A stretch of DNA of 64,000 nucleotides from Terriglobus albidus (GCF_008000815.1 NZ_CP042806.1:2418001-2482000); one strand, 5' to 3'; shown: positions 34,971 to 43,505, counted from the stretch's first letter. A program made the numbers and translations. The notes: generated from the sequence alone by a model not told the origin.

Positions 34971-36299
34971 CTAGTGGGTAATACCGGTTGCGGGTTGTGC
35001 TGTAGCTGCTTGTTCGGCCACTGGAATGCTTTTTGTCATCATCCATGCGTAGAGAGCGACAAACAGATAGCAGACCGCTGTAACGGAGTAGCCGAGTGCA
35101 TAACTGGAGAAGCGATGAGCGACATAGCCGAGGAGCGGCGGAATGATGGCGCCGCCCACGACTGCCATGACAATGGTGGAGCCGCCAAGCTTCGCGGCCG
35201 GGCCGAGACCCGACACGCCGACTGCGAAGATGGACGGAAACATCGGAGCCATAAAGAAGCTGGTCGCGAGAATCGCACCAGCACCCACCAGGCTGGGATG
35301 GGTGATACAGATTGACAGCAGGCACAGATTAATCGCGGCGTAGGCGAGAACCAGCCGCATCGGCCGGATCCAGCGCATCAGGGCGGTTGCGGCGAAGCGG
35401 CCAACTGAGAATGCGATCAGATTTCCGATCAGCCAATAAGCTGCCTTCTTTTCCGTAAGTGTCGTGTACTGACGGAGATAAGGGATCAGAGAGGACCATG
35501 TGCTGATCTGCGCCCCGCAATAGCAGAATTGAGCTGCTGCGGACCACCATAGCCGTGGAGCATGCAGCAGGTCCGAAAACATCGCGGCTTCGCCGCCAGC
35601 CGATTCGACAGATTGGTCGATCGACGGGAAGCGGACTCGCCAGATTAGAAACGCCAGAAAGAAGACGACACAGCCAAGCCCCAGATAGACCGGGACAACG
35701 CGCATGATCTCGCTATGCAGATAGCTCTGATAGGTTCCCTGGAGCTTCATCGCCGCGATCTGCGCGGGCTTGAGCTCGATGCCCGAGAAGATGAAGGTGG
35801 CCCCGAGTATGACACCGGTTATCGTTCCCGGTGGATTGAACGCCTGGGAGAAATTGAGCCGCTGCACCGAGGTTTCAGCAGGACCGAACTGCGCGATGAA
35901 CGGATTGGCGGCGGTCTCAAGCACAGCTGATCCGCAGCCGACAAAAAAGAGGGCAGTCAGGAAAGTCCAATACTTTCCAACCGCGGCCGCGGGCCAGAAC
36001 ATCAGCATGCCCGTGCCGAAAAGAAAGAGTCCGCCCAGGATGCCCGCTTTGTAGCCGCGCCGCTCCATCAGGAAGGCTGCCGGCAACGCCATACAGAAAT
36101 ATCCAAAGAAAACAGATGTCTGCACCAACTGGGCCTGCATCTGCGTCAGCTCGAACGACTTCTGGAACTGCTGCACCAGGATGTCGGTGAGGTTATTGGA
36201 CATGCCCCAAAGGAAGAAGAGGACGGTCACAAGGACAAAGACCGCCATGTTTCCCTTGGGGAAGATGCCCGGTGCGTGCGATTTCTGTGAAGCGGCCAT
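34971..36299 (-). CDS. fucP: L-fucose:proton symporter
   Basis: This 442-aa inner-membrane MFS permease belongs to the FHS/FucP family and has about 12 transmembrane segments. Typical FucP features are TVLFFLWGMSNNLTDILVQQFQKSF, QTSVFFGYFCMALPAAFLMERRGYK, GCGSAVLETAANPF and RLNFSQAFNPPGTITGVILG. It imports L-fucose with a proton. ATG 36299 lies 2 bases after the lactonase stop and was chosen over a longer open frame that would overlap that gene. The neighbouring genes are exactly those of oxidative fucose use, which supports the substrate. Confidence 0.9.
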   Translation of the reverse strand: MAASQKSHAPGIFPKGNMAVFVLVTVLFFLWGMSNNLTDILVQQFQKSFELTQMQAQLVQTSVFFGYFCMALPAAFLMERRGYKAGILGGLFLFGTGMLMFWPAAAVGKYWTFLTALFFVGCGSAVLETAANPFIAQFGPAETSVQRLNFSQAFNPPGTITGVILGATFIFSGIELKPAQIAAMKLQGTYQSYLHSEIMRVVPVYLGLGCVVFFLAFLIWRVRFPSIDQSVESAGGEAAMFSDLLHAPRLWWSAAAQFCYCGAQISTWSSLIPYLRQYTTLTEKKAAYWLIGNLIAFSVGRFAATALMRWIRPMRLVLAYAAINLCLLSICITHPSLVGAGAILATSFFMAPMFPSIFAVGVSGLGPAAKLGGSTIVMAVVGGAIIPPLLGYVAHRFSSYALGYSVTAVCYLFVALYAWMMTKSIPVAEQAATAQPATGITH

Positions 36300-36301
36300 C
36301 G

Positions 36302-37201
36302 TCAGATCGCCTTTCCCTGCGTTGAGAGTCTGGGAATCTTGTAAGTGCGGCAGCAGGTTCCGGCAAAGAGGCTCTGCTGCTCGGAATCGCTGAGGGTGGC
36401 AAAGTACTGCCGAAGGAAGTTCCACCACCGTTTATAGTCTGTCGCCAAAAGGCAGACAGGCCAATCGGAACCGGCCATAAGTCTGTCTGCGCCAAAGGCT
36501 TCAAGACAGACGTCGAGATAGGGCGCCAGCGTTTCGGTAGACCACGACTTCCAGTCGCCTTCCGTAACCAGGCCGGAGATCTTACAGACAACATTGGGCC
36601 GTTTCGCCAGTTCGCGGAGATTGGCCGCCCAGGGCTCGATCTCTCGCGCGGCAATGCGCGGTTTGGCGGCATGGTCGACAACAAACGGTTGGTTGGGATG
36701 GCGATCGACGAAGCGGATCGCCTCCTCGAGCTGATGCTGAAAGATCAGGATGTCGTAGATGAGGCCGCTGGCCTGCAGGTGCTCGATACCGCGATTGAAG
36801 GCGGGTGCATCGAGGAAGCCGGCGTGCTCGGCCTGGACGACGTGGCGCAGACCCAGGAGCTTCGGCTCCTGGCTGAGCCGTTCCAGAAGCGCAGGGAAGC
36901 CGTCCTCCGCAATGGGAGCCCAGCCTACCACCCCGCAGAGAAAAGAATGCTGCGCCGCTAGCTTCAGCAGCCACTCCGTCTCCCCAATCGTTTGTCTCGC
37001 CTGCACTGTGACGGCCCCATCGATGTCGGCCTCTTCCATCTTAAGCTTCAAATCCGATGGAAGAAAATCCTGCCGCAGCTCCGGCATCTCCGGGGAGATC
37101 CAGTCATACTGGTTCTCGTCATACTCCCAGAGATGGTGGTGTGCATCCACGCAGACTTGCCTGGAGTTGCTGTTATGAAGCTTGGTGGAATCCGAAGGCA
37201 T
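36302..37201 (-). CDS. amidohydrolase-family L-fuconolactonase
   Basis: This 299-aa protein of the amidohydrolase-2 (COG3618) type has metal-binding VDAHHHLWEY at 18-27, RHVVQAE near 118, the late His in FVVDHAAKP and Asp in MAGSDWPVC. Family members in fucose clusters hydrolyse L-fucono-1,5-lactone to L-fuconate. It lies 4 bases after fucU and 2 bases before fucP. The substrate is inferred from context and family. Confidence 0.85.
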   Translation of the reverse strand: MPSDSTKLHNSNSRQVCVDAHHHLWEYDENQYDWISPEMPELRQDFLPSDLKLKMEEADIDGAVTVQARQTIGETEWLLKLAAQHSFLCGVVGWAPIAEDGFPALLERLSQEPKLLGLRHVVQAEHAGFLDAPAFNRGIEHLQASGLIYDILIFQHQLEEAIRFVDRHPNQPFVVDHAAKPRIAAREIEPWAANLRELAKRPNVVCKISGLVTEGDWKSWSTETLAPYLDVCLEAFGADRLMAGSDWPVCLLATDYKRWWNFLRQYFATLSDSEQQSLFAGTCCRTYKIPRLSTQGKAI

Positions 37202-37205
37202 CGCG

Positions 37206-37589
37206 TCAGGCAGACTCCAAAATCACATTTGCATACTGGATCGTTTCGGCTGTCCGGATCAGGCCGATGGCATGTGGAACCCGCTTTTTGAAATCGATGT
37301 GTGGTTCCCAGCCGATAGGAGGAAGAAGTGACGTAAACCGCGCCACGGTTGCTGCGTCGTTCATCTCCTGGAACTCCCGCGCCATCCAGCATTTTCCAAC
37401 AATGAAGTTAGGACGCAGCGCCAGGAGTACATCGGTCACAGTGGGAATGTTGTCCACCAGGGAGATGTCGACCGTCTCAATCATCGGCCAGTAGGGAAAG
37501 CCACGGTCGGCGATAACGAGAGTATTGGTGTGTCTGACTCTGCTAAGCAGTGAATTGATATGAGGATTGAGGATTCCGGTTCGCAGCAT
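37206..37589 (-). CDS. fucU: RbsD/FucU-family L-fucose mutarotase
   Basis: This 127-aa protein matches the RbsD/FucU fold: MLRTGILNPHINSLLSRVRHTNTLVIADRGFPYWP at the start, with the catalytic-type His and Asp in HTN--IADRGFP, and a C-terminal IGLIRTAETIQYANVIL. It interconverts fucose anomers, which supplies the form used by fucose dehydrogenase. It is the first gene of the minus-strand operon. No fucose isomerase or kinase is present, so the mutarotase serves the oxidative route here. Confidence 0.88.
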   Translation of the reverse strand: MLRTGILNPHINSLLSRVRHTNTLVIADRGFPYWPMIETVDISLVDNIPTVTDVLLALRPNFIVGKCWMAREFQEMNDAATVARFTSLLPPIGWEPHIDFKKRVPHAIGLIRTAETIQYANVILESA

Positions 37590-37788
37590 ATGTTCAACGC
37601 TTCCTGGTCATACCGATAGCGGTTAGCGGTGCGGCCGGTGACATCTCGTCCTTCGGTAGGGAGAGATGATGCGGTAACGCAACCGTCAGGCTGCCCAAAC
37701 AGATGGCAGTGAGCATGTTATCGCACTCCAATGTCACGCTTGCTCCAACATGGGCGCGTTCAGACTGCCCCTCGGTAAATTGCTGGCA

Positions 37789-37916
37789 GTTTATGTTTTC
37801 CTATTGTATTTCGTCAATAAAAATATTTTTTTGCATACGGTAATCCAGCCGACTTTTTCTCAGCCTGCGAAACGCCGGATTCTTATTTGGCAACCGGTCT
37901 TTTGCGATGCTATAAC
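37789..37916. promoter_or_regulatory. divergent promoters of the two fucose operons
   Basis: This entry covers the useful part of the 334-bp gap between fucU and the first SDR gene. On the plus strand, TTGGCA (37887-37892) and TATAAC (37911-37916) are 18 bases apart, which places the start of transcription about at the ATG 37924, so this mRNA may be nearly leaderless. On the minus strand, TTGACG (complement of 37812-37817) and ATAAAC (complement of 37789-37794) are 17 apart. The AT-rich stretch 37810-37835 between them could hold the IclR site. 37590-37788 shows nothing else. Confidence 0.45.
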
Positions 37917-37923
37917 TCCGGGA

Positions 37924-38706
37924 ATGACAACTGGTATGCCATCCTCTCCATTTCGCCTTGAAGGAAAATCTGCGGTCGTTACGGGCGGTGCAAGCGGCAT
38001 CGGCAATGCGATTGCTATTGCCTTCGCCGAGGCCGGAGCACGCATCACACTTCTCGATATCAATCCCGCGCAGTTAGAGGCTGCGGCTGCAGCGATTCCG
38101 GGTGCAAACGGTATTCCGTGCGACGTAAGTGAGCCAGAGCAGGTGCAGCAGGCATTTGCAGCGATCGGCGAGGCAGGTGGAACCGACATCCTGGTAAACA
38201 GTGCCGGCGTTTCGCATATCGGAACGCTGCTCTCGACCGACGTAGCTTCGTTTGATCGTCTGTTCCGGATCAATGTCAAAGGCTCGTACCTGGTGATGCA
38301 GGCCGCAGTTGCCCAGATGGTCGAGAAGAAGAGCGGAGTCATCCTGAACATGGCGTCGGTTGCCGCCACTGCCGGGCTGTCAGACAGGTTCGCTTATTCC
38401 ATGAGCAAGGGGGCGGTGTTGTCGATGACGCTCTCTACTGCGAAGGACTATCTGCAGCACGGTATCCGGTGCAACTGTATCTCGCCTGCACGGGTGCACA
38501 CCCCGTTCGTCGACAACTTTTTGGCGCGTAACTACGCGGGCAAAGAGGCGGAGCAGATGGCGCGTCTGGCAGCCGCCCAGCCGATCGGCCGCATGGGAAC
38601 TCCTCAGGAGATTGCGCTTCTGGCGCTATACCTTTGTTCGGATGCTTCGTCGTTTGTGACCGGCGCCGACTATCCGATTGACGGCGGCTTCTTCAATCTT
38701 CGCTAA
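37924..38706 (+). CDS. SDR dehydrogenase, probable 2-keto-3-deoxy-L-fuconate dehydrogenase
   Basis: This 260-aa short-chain dehydrogenase has the cofactor motif TGGASGIGNAIAIAFAEAG near residue 20, LDIN favouring NAD, NSAG, and the catalytic Ser and Tyr-x-x-x-Lys in MASVAATAG / YSMSK. In oxidative fucose pathways two SDRs act: one on fucose and one on 2-keto-3-deoxy-L-fuconate to give the 2,4-diketo acid. This one resembles the KDF/KDR dehydrogenase type (IGRMGTPQEIALLALYL and a GGFFNLR-like end); the assignment between the two is inferred. The start at 37924 sits directly after the predicted -10; 37936 is an alternative. Confidence 0.82.
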   Translation: MTTGMPSSPFRLEGKSAVVTGGASGIGNAIAIAFAEAGARITLLDINPAQLEAAAAAIPGANGIPCDVSEPEQVQQAFAAIGEAGGTDILVNSAGVSHIGTLLSTDVASFDRLFRINVKGSYLVMQAAVAQMVEKKSGVILNMASVAATAGLSDRFAYSMSKGAVLSMTLSTAKDYLQHGIRCNCISPARVHTPFVDNFLARNYAGKEAEQMARLAAAQPIGRMGTPQEIALLALYLCSDASSFVTGADYPIDGGFFNLR

Positions 38707-38715
38707 AGGGCGCAT

Positions 38716-39501
38716 ATGGATCTGGGACTTAAGGGGAAGGTCATTGCCGTCACCGGCGGAGGCTCCGGCATTGGTGAGGGAATCACCCGTGCATGTCTGG
38801 CTGAAGGCGCCAGGGTGGTGATATTGGGCCGTGTAACAGCGGCCGTACGGCAACTGATGGAAGAGGTGAACCAGAAAGGTCTGCCCTGTGAGCTGGTTGA
38901 GATGGAACTGGCAGACACCCGCCAGTGCCGGACAGCGATCGACCATATACAGGCCAAATATGGCGAACTCTTTGGGTTAGTCAATAATGCCGGCGCGAAT
39001 GATGGAATCGGCCTGGAGAACGGTACGCCAGAGCGGTTTATGGAGAGCCTCCAGCAGAACCTGCTGCACTATTACGCTTTGGCCCAGTTCGCATTGCCTC
39101 TTTTAAAGGCGTCGGTAGGTGCGATCGTGAATATCAGCTCGAAGGTCGCGATGACGGGGCAGGGCGGAACCTCAGCCTATGCCGCCGCAAAAGGGGCGCA
39201 GCTTGCCTTGACCCGGGAATGGGCGGCGGAGTTGTTGCCATACGGCATCCGGGTGAATGCCGTGGTGCCGGCTGAGGTGATGACTCCTCTGTATCAAACC
39301 TGGCTGAAGACCGTAGGCGATCCCGAGAAGGAGCTGTCGCGCATCAAATCCCGCATTCCCCTCGGTCACCGGATGACGACGATCGAGGAGATCGGGGCAC
39401 TGACCGCCTTTCTGTTGTCTCCTACAATGTCTGGCCATACTACCGGGCAGCATCTTAGCGCCGATGGCGGCTATGTACATCTGGACAGAGCCCTTACCTA
39501 G
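38716..39501 (+). CDS. SDR dehydrogenase, probable L-fucose dehydrogenase
   Basis: This 261-aa short-chain dehydrogenase has TGGGSGIGEGITRACLAEGA, NNAGANDG, and the active-site Ser in NISSKVAMTGQGG with Tyr/Lys in YAAAK. MDLGLKGKVIAVTGG and GLENGTPERFMESLQQNLLHYY resemble the SDR-type L-fucose dehydrogenases of proteobacterial fucose clusters. Those oxidise L-fucose to L-fuconolactone. It starts 9 bases after the previous SDR gene and is followed by a dispersed repeat and then the IclR regulator gene. Confidence 0.82.
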   Translation: MDLGLKGKVIAVTGGGSGIGEGITRACLAEGARVVILGRVTAAVRQLMEEVNQKGLPCELVEMELADTRQCRTAIDHIQAKYGELFGLVNNAGANDGIGLENGTPERFMESLQQNLLHYYALAQFALPLLKASVGAIVNISSKVAMTGQGGTSAYAAAKGAQLALTREWAAELLPYGIRVNAVVPAEVMTPLYQTWLKTVGDPEKELSRIKSRIPLGHRMTTIEEIGALTAFLLSPTMSGHTTGQHLSADGGYVHLDRALT

Positions 39502-39521
39502 CAGGCAGGGCGGATGTGCGC

Positions 39522-39636
39522 TAGAGCATTTCCCTGTAGGTGTCGTGTAGGGCTTCCACATCTATGGGCGTTTTCCGTAATGAAAACGCCACTGCACGCC
39601 CCCTCACGGGCTACCCAGCAACAGGGAAATGCTCTA
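39522..39636. repeat. palindromic dispersed repeat, copy 3 (115 bp)
   Basis: The ends are a perfect 16-bp inverted repeat: TAGAGCATTTCCCTGT at 39522-39537 and its complement at 39621-39636. The inside carries a 9-bp hairpin (GGCGTTTTC/GAAAACGCC, about 39566-39592) like one in copy 1, and shares CCTGTAGGTG, GTGTAGGG and CAACAGG blocks with copy 2. It lies between the SDR gene and the iclR-type gene. Its end is 20 bases before the regulator start, so it may affect regulator expression. Confidence 0.85.
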
Positions 39637-39656
39637 AAGTATCCAGATAACTCGCC

Positions 39657-40460
39657 ATGAGCCTTAAACAGACCGCCAAGCAGACCAGCCCGCGCACCAA
39701 GCGCAACCTTAAAAACGATTATGCCGCGCCTGCCCTCGACAAGGGGCTCGACGTGATCGAACTTTTGGCCCATCAGACCGTCGGTTTGAGCATGAGCCAG
39801 ATCGCGCGAGAGCTGAACCGCAGCGTCTCAGAGATCTTTCGCATGTTGCTCTGTCTGGAACATCGGGGATACATTGCGCAGGCCGGTGCAGAGAAGTACT
39901 CTTTGACGCTGAAGCTCTTCAAGCTGGTGCAGGAGCATCCGCCCACGGAGCGTCTCATCAGCGAAGCTCTACCCGTCATGCACCGGCTGGCGTCGCAGAC
40001 CATGCAGTCCTGCCACCTGGGTGTGGTCGAGAGCGGTCGTGTCGTGATTCTGGCGCAGGTCAATGCGCCTACTTCCGTCGGCTTTTACGTAAAGCTTGGA
40101 TCGACCGTGGACATCATGGAGGCCTCGTCCGGGTACGTCATTCTGGCTCATCAGAATAAGGCGGAGCAGGAGCGGACCCTGACGGAGTGGCAGCGTGAGA
40201 CCGGCCGCAAGCCGCCGAAGAACCTCGAAGCCCATCTTGCGCTCATCCAGAAGAAGGGTTTCGAAAAGCGCGAGAGCTACCAGGTACGTGGCGTCGTCAA
40301 CTTCAGTTTTCCGGTGCTGGATCACACGGGCTCAGCTATCGCGGCGATCACTATCCCGTACATCGACCACATGGACGCTCATATCTCTCCGGCGAGCATT
40401 ACAGAGATGCTGCGTGCGGGAACACAAGAGGTGTCGAAAGCGATCGGACTGCACGTTTGA
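39657..40460 (+). CDS. IclR-family transcriptional regulator
   Basis: This 267-aa protein has an N-terminal winged helix (about 25-90: ALDKGLDVIELLAHQTVGLSMSQIARELNRSVSEIFRMLLCLEHRGYI) and a C-terminal GAF-like IclR effector domain (about 100-262: LPVMHRLASQTMQSCHLGVVESGRVVILAQV, SVGFYVKLGSTVDIMEASSG). It most likely senses L-fucose or a downstream acid and controls the divergent fucose operons. Its last codons form one arm of a terminator hairpin. The repeat directly upstream leaves little space for its own promoter. Confidence 0.9.
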   Translation: MSLKQTAKQTSPRTKRNLKNDYAAPALDKGLDVIELLAHQTVGLSMSQIARELNRSVSEIFRMLLCLEHRGYIAQAGAEKYSLTLKLFKLVQEHPPTERLISEALPVMHRLASQTMQSCHLGVVESGRVVILAQVNAPTSVGFYVKLGSTVDIMEASSGYVILAHQNKAEQERTLTEWQRETGRKPPKNLEAHLALIQKKGFEKRESYQVRGVVNFSFPVLDHTGSAIAAITIPYIDHMDAHISPASITEMLRAGTQEVSKAIGLHV

Positions 40461-40470
40461 TCGCTTTCGA
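40434..40470. terminator. hairpin overlapping the end of the iclR-type gene
   Basis: A perfect 12-bp stem, TCGAAAGCGATC at 40434-40445 and its complement at 40459-40470, has a 13-base loop. It includes the iclR stop codon and lies before the convergent GH105 stop. There is no T-run, so it is a moderate candidate. Confidence 0.55.
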
Positions 40471-40476
40471 CGTCCA

Positions 40477-41649
40477 TTAAACGCTGCGCATGTGTTCGTT
40501 CATGATGAGGAAGGCTCCCAGGCCGTGGAAGTCGTCCGTGCGGCGGGGGCGGTTGTAGTAGTACGCCAGATCTCCCACATTGGTGCCTTCGCAGATATTG
40601 GCGATATGGCCAAATCCGTCGTCGTCCTTTGAAAGCTGCGTGAGCACGCCCTTGTAGCCCTTGGCCGCGACCTCGGCGTAGCGCTTCGCGATGTAGCCGC
40701 GTTTGACGGCCATCGACAGTGTGTAGGTGTACATGCAGGAGCTCGAGGTCTCGCGCCAGTTGTTAGGATCCTCGCCCTTGTCCAGAATCTGGAACCAGAG
40801 ACCCGTCTCCTTGTCCTGGTAGCGGGTATAGGCCTCGCAGAGCTGGCGAAGTTGGGCGATCAGCTTTTCCCGTTGTGGATGGGAGTGAGGCATCAGTTCG
40901 AGAACCTCGATCAAGGCCATGCCGAACCAGCCGATCGCGCGGCACCAGAAATAGGCCGAGTGATGCGTGCTGGGATCCGCCCACGGCTGCGCTCCGGACT
41001 CGTCGTAGGCATGGAACATCAGGCCCGATTTCGGATCGTTGAGATGGCTGGCATAGATCTGGAACTGCTTCGCCGCCTCATCGAACGTATATTTGCTCTC
41101 TCCATAGGCGACGCCATAGCGCACGAGGAAGGGCATCCCCATAAAGATGCCATCAAGCCATAGCTGGTGCTGGCGGGAGAGCGCATGCCAGAAGCCGCCG
41201 TCCTCGGTGCGGGGATAGTTGTCGAAGGTGTGGCGGATGGTATCGGCAGCCGTCTTGTACTTCTTCTGTCCGGTCTCCTTATGCAGGATGAGCAGGAGAT
41301 TGCCAGGTAGCACGTAGTCGAGCGCGGTGATCGGGCGATCAATCACGCCCTCGTCATTGACGTGCTTATCGACCCATCCCTGGATGTAGTCAAGGTACTT
41401 CCGTTCTTTAGTCCGCTTATAGAAGAGATATTGCCCATACAGAAAGAGGGAAACAGCATAGCCCCAGCCGCTCAGGTTGCGAGGGTCCGGCGTGCGATGC
41501 AGCATGCCATCGATCACCAGGCGGGACCAGTCGGGCTGAGCTGCGGGTTTTTCTGCTTTCATCGCCCATGCGGAGCGATGCAAGCCTGTGGTGAGCAGAG
41601 GCGCGGCTGCGAGCAGCCTGAGCGATTCTCTTCGGGTGAAATCTGTCAT
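40477..41649 (-). CDS. GH105 unsaturated rhamnogalacturonyl/glucuronyl hydrolase
   Basis: This 390-aa protein carries a Tat-type signal (FTRRESLRLLAAAPLL). The (alpha/alpha)6 barrel of GH105 shows GWGYAVSLFLYGQYLFYKRT, DYVLPGNLLLIL, GGFWHALSRQHQLWLDGIFMGMPFL (catalytic Asp in WLDG), YFWCRAIGWFGMALIEVL and WRETSSSCMYTY. GH105 enzymes remove the unsaturated uronate left by pectin or rhamnogalacturonan lyases. AAGGAAG precedes ATG 41649. It is downstream of and in the same direction as the GH29 gene, which fits a side-chain and backbone cleanup role. Confidence 0.9.
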   Translation of the reverse strand: MTDFTRRESLRLLAAAPLLTTGLHRSAWAMKAEKPAAQPDWSRLVIDGMLHRTPDPRNLSGWGYAVSLFLYGQYLFYKRTKERKYLDYIQGWVDKHVNDEGVIDRPITALDYVLPGNLLLILHKETGQKKYKTAADTIRHTFDNYPRTEDGGFWHALSRQHQLWLDGIFMGMPFLVRYGVAYGESKYTFDEAAKQFQIYASHLNDPKSGLMFHAYDESGAQPWADPSTHHSAYFWCRAIGWFGMALIEVLELMPHSHPQREKLIAQLRQLCEAYTRYQDKETGLWFQILDKGEDPNNWRETSSSCMYTYTLSMAVKRGYIAKRYAEVAAKGYKGVLTQLSKDDDGFGHIANICEGTNVGDLAYYYNRPRRTDDFHGLGAFLIMNEHMRSV

Positions 41650-41712
41650 GTTCTGTCTTCCTTTGGGCAGGTGGCGAAAAAAATGGGGTGCTGCGCTTCC
41701 GATACGAACCCA

Positions 41713-41751
41713 CGGCTGGGAGCCGCGTGGCTTTTGCGCAGCTCCCAGCCG
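41713..41751. terminator. hairpin between the GH29 and GH105 genes
   Basis: An 11-bp perfect stem, CGGCTGGGAGC at 41713-41723 and its complement at 41741-41751, has a 17-base loop. No T-run follows on the minus strand, so it may be an attenuator or mRNA-stabilising hairpin rather than a full terminator. Confidence 0.45.
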
Positions 41752-41772
41752 CGGTTGGAGAGACTATGCTCG

Positions 41773-43128
41773 TTAGACGCCGGCGCGTGGTTTTTCTTTC
41801 CGCACGCGGATGTTGTCCTGGGCCGGTTCGCCATCGCACTCGATTGCGATGGTGGTTACCGGCGAGTCCGGCGCCTTCTCGGGCAAGCCGGTGAACTTGA
41901 CGTGCCACTCATTCTGAGTAAAGGTCACGGGCTTGCCGCCCTTGAGAAGCTTCGCACTCTTCACCTTCACGCTAAGCCCGCCGATCGAGACATACTCTCC
42001 CGGCCAGAAGTGAACGTGCATGTAGAGCGTGTTTCCTTTGCGCGTGAAGCTGGCGTAGTTGGAGCGGCGCGGCTGGCAAGGATCGCTTCCGTAGATGCTC
42101 TCCCCGTTGGCCGCCATCCAGTCGCCGACCTCGGTGAGAATGCGGACCGACTCCTCCGGGATGGAGCCATCCGGTTTGGGCCCGATATTCAACAGGTAGT
42201 TTCCGCCATCGCGGGCGCAACTGATCAGGTTGCGTACGACGGTCTTCGAGGTCTTCCAGGCGTCATCGGCACGCTGGTAGCCCCAGCTGTCGTTCAGGGT
42301 CATGCATGACTCCCAGGCACGGCCACCGGTCTCCGCGACGATCTTCTGTTCCGGGGTAGAGAAGTCTCCATCGAGTTTGTTCCGGTTGTTGACGACGATC
42401 TCCGGCTGCAGCTTGAAGACCATCTCGTTCATCCGCTTCGACTCCCATCCGTCGGCGTCCAGCGGCCAGGGAACGTCGTACCACAGGACGTCGATCTTCC
42501 CGTAGTTGGACAGAATGTCGTGGATCAGCCCGTGGGTGTATTCCACGAACCGCTTCCGGGCAGCCTCATCGGTGGCGCAGTGGGCGCCGTCCGGATGGTG
42601 CCAGTCCATGAGCGAGTAGTAGAAGCCGACGCGGAGCCCCTCAGCGCGGGCGGCGTCCACGTATTCCTTGACGATGTCGAAGCCAGGCCCCTGTTTGACG
42701 GCGTTGTACTCCGTAAGCTTGGTGTCGAAGTTGCAGAAGCCCTCATGGTGCTTCGTCGTCAGAACCATGTACTTCATGCCGGCTCGTTTTGCCAGCTTGG
42801 CCCAGGCGCGAGGTCCCGTGCGGGACGGCTTGAATGACTTCGCGTGCGCCATGTATTCCTCGATCGGAGGAGCTTCATTCTCCATGTTCCACTCGTGCCG
42901 CATGATGCTGCTGTAGACGCCGAAGTGGATGAACATGCCGAACTTTGCTTCATGCCACCATTGCAGGCGCTGCGTGCGCGTCTCATCCCCGGGCTGCGCT
43001 TTTCCGGTGTAGGCCTGATTGGAGACGGTTTGCTGGGCGAAGCCGAATTTCGGCGCCGCGAGTCCGGCGATCGAAGCCGCGGTTCCGAGCAGCGCCTGCC
43101 GGCGATCGAAAAGTTTCTTGCTGAGCAC
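41773..43128 (-). CDS. alpha-L-fucosidase, GH29
   Basis: This 451-aa secreted enzyme has a Tat-like signal (FDRRQALLGTAASIAGLAAP). The GH29 barrel starts at LQWWHEAKFGMFIHFGVYS and has TTKHHEGFCNFD, GFYYSLMDWHHPDG, the nucleophile Asp in VLWYDVPWP, and GGNYLLNIGPKPDGSIP. A C-terminal beta-sandwich follows. The start is GTG (complement of 43126-43128) behind a near-perfect AGGAGGA ribosome-binding site 6 bases upstream. Promoter-like and LacI-type operator elements lie upstream. It differs strongly in length from the fucosidase at 1511 and belongs to the pectin side-chain locus. Confidence 0.9.
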   Translation of the reverse strand: MLSKKLFDRRQALLGTAASIAGLAAPKFGFAQQTVSNQAYTGKAQPGDETRTQRLQWWHEAKFGMFIHFGVYSSIMRHEWNMENEAPPIEEYMAHAKSFKPSRTGPRAWAKLAKRAGMKYMVLTTKHHEGFCNFDTKLTEYNAVKQGPGFDIVKEYVDAARAEGLRVGFYYSLMDWHHPDGAHCATDEAARKRFVEYTHGLIHDILSNYGKIDVLWYDVPWPLDADGWESKRMNEMVFKLQPEIVVNNRNKLDGDFSTPEQKIVAETGGRAWESCMTLNDSWGYQRADDAWKTSKTVVRNLISCARDGGNYLLNIGPKPDGSIPEESVRILTEVGDWMAANGESIYGSDPCQPRRSNYASFTRKGNTLYMHVHFWPGEYVSIGGLSVKVKSAKLLKGGKPVTFTQNEWHVKFTGLPEKAPDSPVTTIAIECDGEPAQDNIRVRKEKPRAGV

Positions 43129-43179
43129 GAAGGTCCTCCTGAAAACGATGTACGAGGGTTAGTTGTGACGATAGGTGAT

Positions 43180-43204
43180 TGTCAAATATGAAAAGCATTT
43201 TTCA
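43180..43204 (-). promoter_or_regulatory. possible proximal promoter and inverted repeat of the GH29 gene
   Basis: On the minus strand, TTGACA (complement of 43180-43185) lies about 52 bases before the GTG start. Just upstream is TGAAAA-GCAT-TTTTCA (43189-43204), an inverted repeat similar to the GTGAAA palindromes before the other GH29 gene at 1438-1463. No good -10 is seen. Confidence 0.35.
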
Positions 43205-43289
43205 CGAGCAATCCAACGATGGTCAACGAAATCCTTGTGTCGAAGGGCAGATTTTTTCAGGAAGGATCTGCGAAGAAATGCCGAGGCAA

Positions 43290-43317
43290 TGTATACGTGT
43301 GCAAAAAAGGCTGTCAA
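43290..43317 (-). promoter_or_regulatory. distal GH29 promoter with LacI-type operator
   Basis: On the minus strand, TTGACA (complement of 43312-43317) and TATACA (complement of 43290-43295) are 16 apart. The -10 overlaps TGTATACGTGTGCA (43290-43303), which matches the operator-like sites at 43506-43519 and 51920-51933. Repression by the LacI protein at 52008 is inferred. Confidence 0.5.
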
Positions 43318-43505
43318 GAAAGATTTTGAGCCACTTTTAGGGGCCTAGAGGGAGGGCAAGCGTATTTCCGGCAGTCCTGGTGATCATTGAGGCGGTTCAT
43401 CCCTGAAAGCGTGTTTTTACAGAGAAAATTTTCCATTGACAAAGGCTGAATGGATCACGCACGATGATGCCCGCTCCTCTGAATGCATAAATACGTTTCG
43501 CGAGT

